Assembly: GCF_000196455.1 (NCBI RefSeq)
Contig: NC_014614.1
Location: forward strand, 1,968,001 to 2,032,000
Reading direction: 5' to 3'
Source of the DNA: Acetoanaerobium sticklandii
GTDB taxonomy: Bacteria > Bacillota > Clostridia > Peptostreptococcales > Filifactoraceae
DNA length: 64,000 nt
In this document: one piece after another, positions 62,494-64,000 of the stretch
How the letters are laid out: each line of letters opens with the position of its first letter
Numbering within the stretch: the stretch's first letter is position 1
The notes under the pieces: generated by a model
The model's input: only the letters and a program-made list of their open reading frames with translations
What the model was told of the DNA's origin: nothing
Database searches by the model: none
Position numbers and translations under genes: made by a program

Positions 62494-63762
62494 TTAATTA
62501 TTTGATTTTCCTGTCAAGAAATATACTGTATCAAGATATATTTCTTTACCTACTTCTACAATATCGCTTATTTCTACTTTACTAACAAGGTTAATTACAT
62601 CATCTATGGTTCTATTTGAGTCTTGGATGCTCATGCTGTAGTAGTAATCAGTAAAAGCTGATAAATTATCATTTAAGGATTTAAGGTTATTTATTATGAA
62701 CTTCTTGCTATTTGTAAGCTCTTCACTTGTAATATTTCCCTGCTTCATATCGTCAAGTTCCTTCGATATTAACTCAAGAGCTTTATCGTAATCTGAAATT
62801 TCTATCCCAGCAGATATAAACATAAGTCCCTTAAGCTTTTCTAATGAAGAATATATCGAGTAGCATAAGCTATGCTTTTCTCTCACATTTAAAAATAGCT
62901 TTGAATGAGCTCCACTTCCTAGAACTGCAGAAAACATCATAAGATTATAGTATTTTTCATCTTTGTAGTCCATGTTGGTTCTGAGTCCTAAAACTAGCTT
63001 CCCTTGATTTATATCCATCTCCTCAGTAATATATGAAGCTTCAGGCTTTTTATAAATCTGTTCATTATCTATTTTTACCAATTCTTTTCTTTCAAAATTA
63101 AATTTAGATTTTACTGTCTCTATAATTTCATCTCTGTCAAAGCTTCCTGCGATTACAATATCTATAGGTGAGGTTTCAATTATTTCTTTATAGTGAGAAT
63201 ACAAGCTCTTTTCATCTATTTCTCCCAAATCCTCAATATATCCATCCTCAGATATACTAAAAGGCTCTTGCTTGCACATATTCTCTATACATTTTTCTAC
63301 AGCATAATGCCCTTTGTTATTTATTTTTGATTTTATATCCTCTTCTAGGATTGTTTTTTCTATATCTACATATTCTTTTATAAATCCGCCGTCCTTTGTA
63401 AGTGGATGAAGAATTATCTCTTTTAACATTGCCAAAGAATCTTCAAACACAGGCTCAGGCAAATACATATCTCCTACGCAGTACATTCTAAAAGAAAGCA
63501 CTTGCCTTTCTCCCATTTTATCAACGGATACCCCTATTGTACTTCCGTACAAATCCTGCAATTTCTTTGCTATTGCTATAGGGTTTGGATATCCAACTGT
63601 TGCAGATTTTAGCACTGATGGAATAAGAGAGTTCTTTGTAACCTCTTCTCTATTTAGAGGTCTTTTAAGATATACTGTTACTATATTAGTTTTATAATTA
63701 TCTCTAGGAATGAGCATTAAATTTATCCCATTATTAATATTTATTTTTTCATAGCCTTTCAA
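62494..63762 (-). CDS. M16-family protein, inactive partner (YmfF type)
   Basis: A 422-residue M16 homologue lacking HxxEH in its N-terminal half: the equivalent segment reads NSLIPSVLKSATVGYP. It carries the typical LGLRTNMDYKDEKYYNLMMFSAVLGSGAHSKLFLNVREKHSLCYSIYS region. It probably forms a heterodimer with the active member encoded next. Starts at TTG, seven bases after AAGGAGG. First gene of the cluster. Confidence 0.9.
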   Translation of the reverse strand: MKGYEKININNGINLMLIPRDNYKTNIVTVYLKRPLNREEVTKNSLIPSVLKSATVGYPNPIAIAKKLQDLYGSTIGVSVDKMGERQVLSFRMYCVGDMYLPEPVFEDSLAMLKEIILHPLTKDGGFIKEYVDIEKTILEEDIKSKINNKGHYAVEKCIENMCKQEPFSISEDGYIEDLGEIDEKSLYSHYKEIIETSPIDIVIAGSFDRDEIIETVKSKFNFERKELVKIDNEQIYKKPEASYITEEMDINQGKLVLGLRTNMDYKDEKYYNLMMFSAVLGSGAHSKLFLNVREKHSLCYSIYSSLEKLKGLMFISAGIEISDYDKALELISKELDDMKQGNITSEELTNSKKFIINNLKSLNDNLSAFTDYYYSMSIQDSNRTIDDVINLVSKVEISDIVEVGKEIYLDTVYFLTGKSNN

Positions 63763-63839
63763 GTTTTTGCCTCCTTAAAATACGCAAAATGTTAATTTTA
63801 TTTTTAATATTATACCTTTTATTAAAGTCTCATTTTATT

Positions 63840-63848
63840 ATTATAGCA
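63840..63848 (-). promoter_or_regulatory. Possible promoter of the M16-division operon
   Basis: TGCTATAAT is an extended -10 (TGnTATAAT) about 80 bases before the TTG start; a second TATAAT with a weak -35 lies nearer. The -35 is weak in both cases. Confidence 0.4.
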
Positions 63849-63926
63849 AAGAAACGAATTAATAAGTATAATAATGTATTGAAATTTATCGTTCTTCTAT
63901 AATATAATCAAAATAATGTGCTTGTG

Positions 63927-63956
63927 TTGATATTTTAAAAATTTAATTATTATATT
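63927..63956 (+). promoter_or_regulatory. Plus-strand promoter facing the right edge
   Basis: TTGATA (63927-63932), 18-base spacer, TATATT (63951-63956). The last bases, AGAGTAAGGAAGGAAA, could be the Shine-Dalgarno of a gene starting beyond 64,000. Confidence 0.4.
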
Positions 63957-64000
63957 AAGATGTTTTCACGATAATAAACTTAAGAGAGTAAGGAAGGAAA

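Noticed and set aside
1..64000. CRISPR array, prophage, transposon or defence island
   Set aside because: No regularly spaced repeats, integrase, transposase or defence-type genes were seen; the gene order is that of conserved housekeeping operons throughout.

Overview
This is a low-GC, AT-rich stretch of a Firmicutes chromosome, almost certainly from class Clostridia. The gene order and the spacer-rich, mostly minus-strand operons resemble Peptostreptococcaceae and relatives such as Acetoanaerobium, but genus is inference only. Nearly all genes are core housekeeping genes in an order that closely follows Bacillus subtilis. I see no prophage, insertion sequence, CRISPR array, toxin-antitoxin or defence island, and no tRNA or rRNA gene. 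Most genes read on the minus strand.

Layout, left to right. 1-3,021: the start of recG, a fatty-acid-kinase-like protein and an Asp23 protein, then the lone plus-strand gene rpmB. 3,130-19,684: one long minus-strand block transcribed from dapF through yicC, remA, gmk, rpoZ and coaBC, then priA, def, fmt, a DUF116 gene, a membrane metallopeptidase, rsmB, rlmN, the Stp/PrkC phosphatase-kinase pair, rsgA, rpe and thiN. It covers translation, ribosome assembly, nucleotide and cofactor supply, and Ser/Thr signalling. 19,913-24,812: plus-strand rqcH (ribosome rescue) and a YihY membrane protein, then a divergent YeiH exporter / LysR pair. 24,985-30,572: lspA-rluD-pyrR-uraA, trpS, mtnN and an ArsC-type reductase. 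30,689-32,020: a plus-strand MATE transporter.

32,217-39,656: a eukaryotic-type isoleucyl-tRNA synthetase behind a T-box leader, preceded by the division cluster divIVA-ylmH-yggT-sepF-yggS and an HlyD-like membrane protein. 39,726-46,788: gpsA, plsY, der, a DUF512 radical SAM protein, a PhoPR-type two-component system with a candidate Pho box, and nrdR. 46,873-63,762: the division and cell-wall cluster, transcribed from two M16 peptidase genes through lgt, rsmH, ftsL, a PASTA penicillin-binding protein, murF, mraY, murD, ftsW, murG, ftsQ, two DUF881 genes, sbp and finally ftsZ. No ftsA lies in its usual place between sbp and ftsZ, and murC and murB are also not in the cluster.

The most interesting signals are regulatory. 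The uraA leader carries a perfect PyrR-binding loop, but the following hairpin lacks a U-tract and can instead exchange with a stem that covers the uraA Shine-Dalgarno sequence. This looks like a translational PyrR switch instead of the usual transcription attenuator. Other points are the missing ftsA beside an intact sepF cluster, the HlyD-like protein in the division cluster, a Pho box at the phoPR promoter, and several stop codons lying inside hairpin stems. Many start codons were moved inward from the longest open frame because a Shine-Dalgarno sequence fits the inner codon; these choices are stated in each entry.
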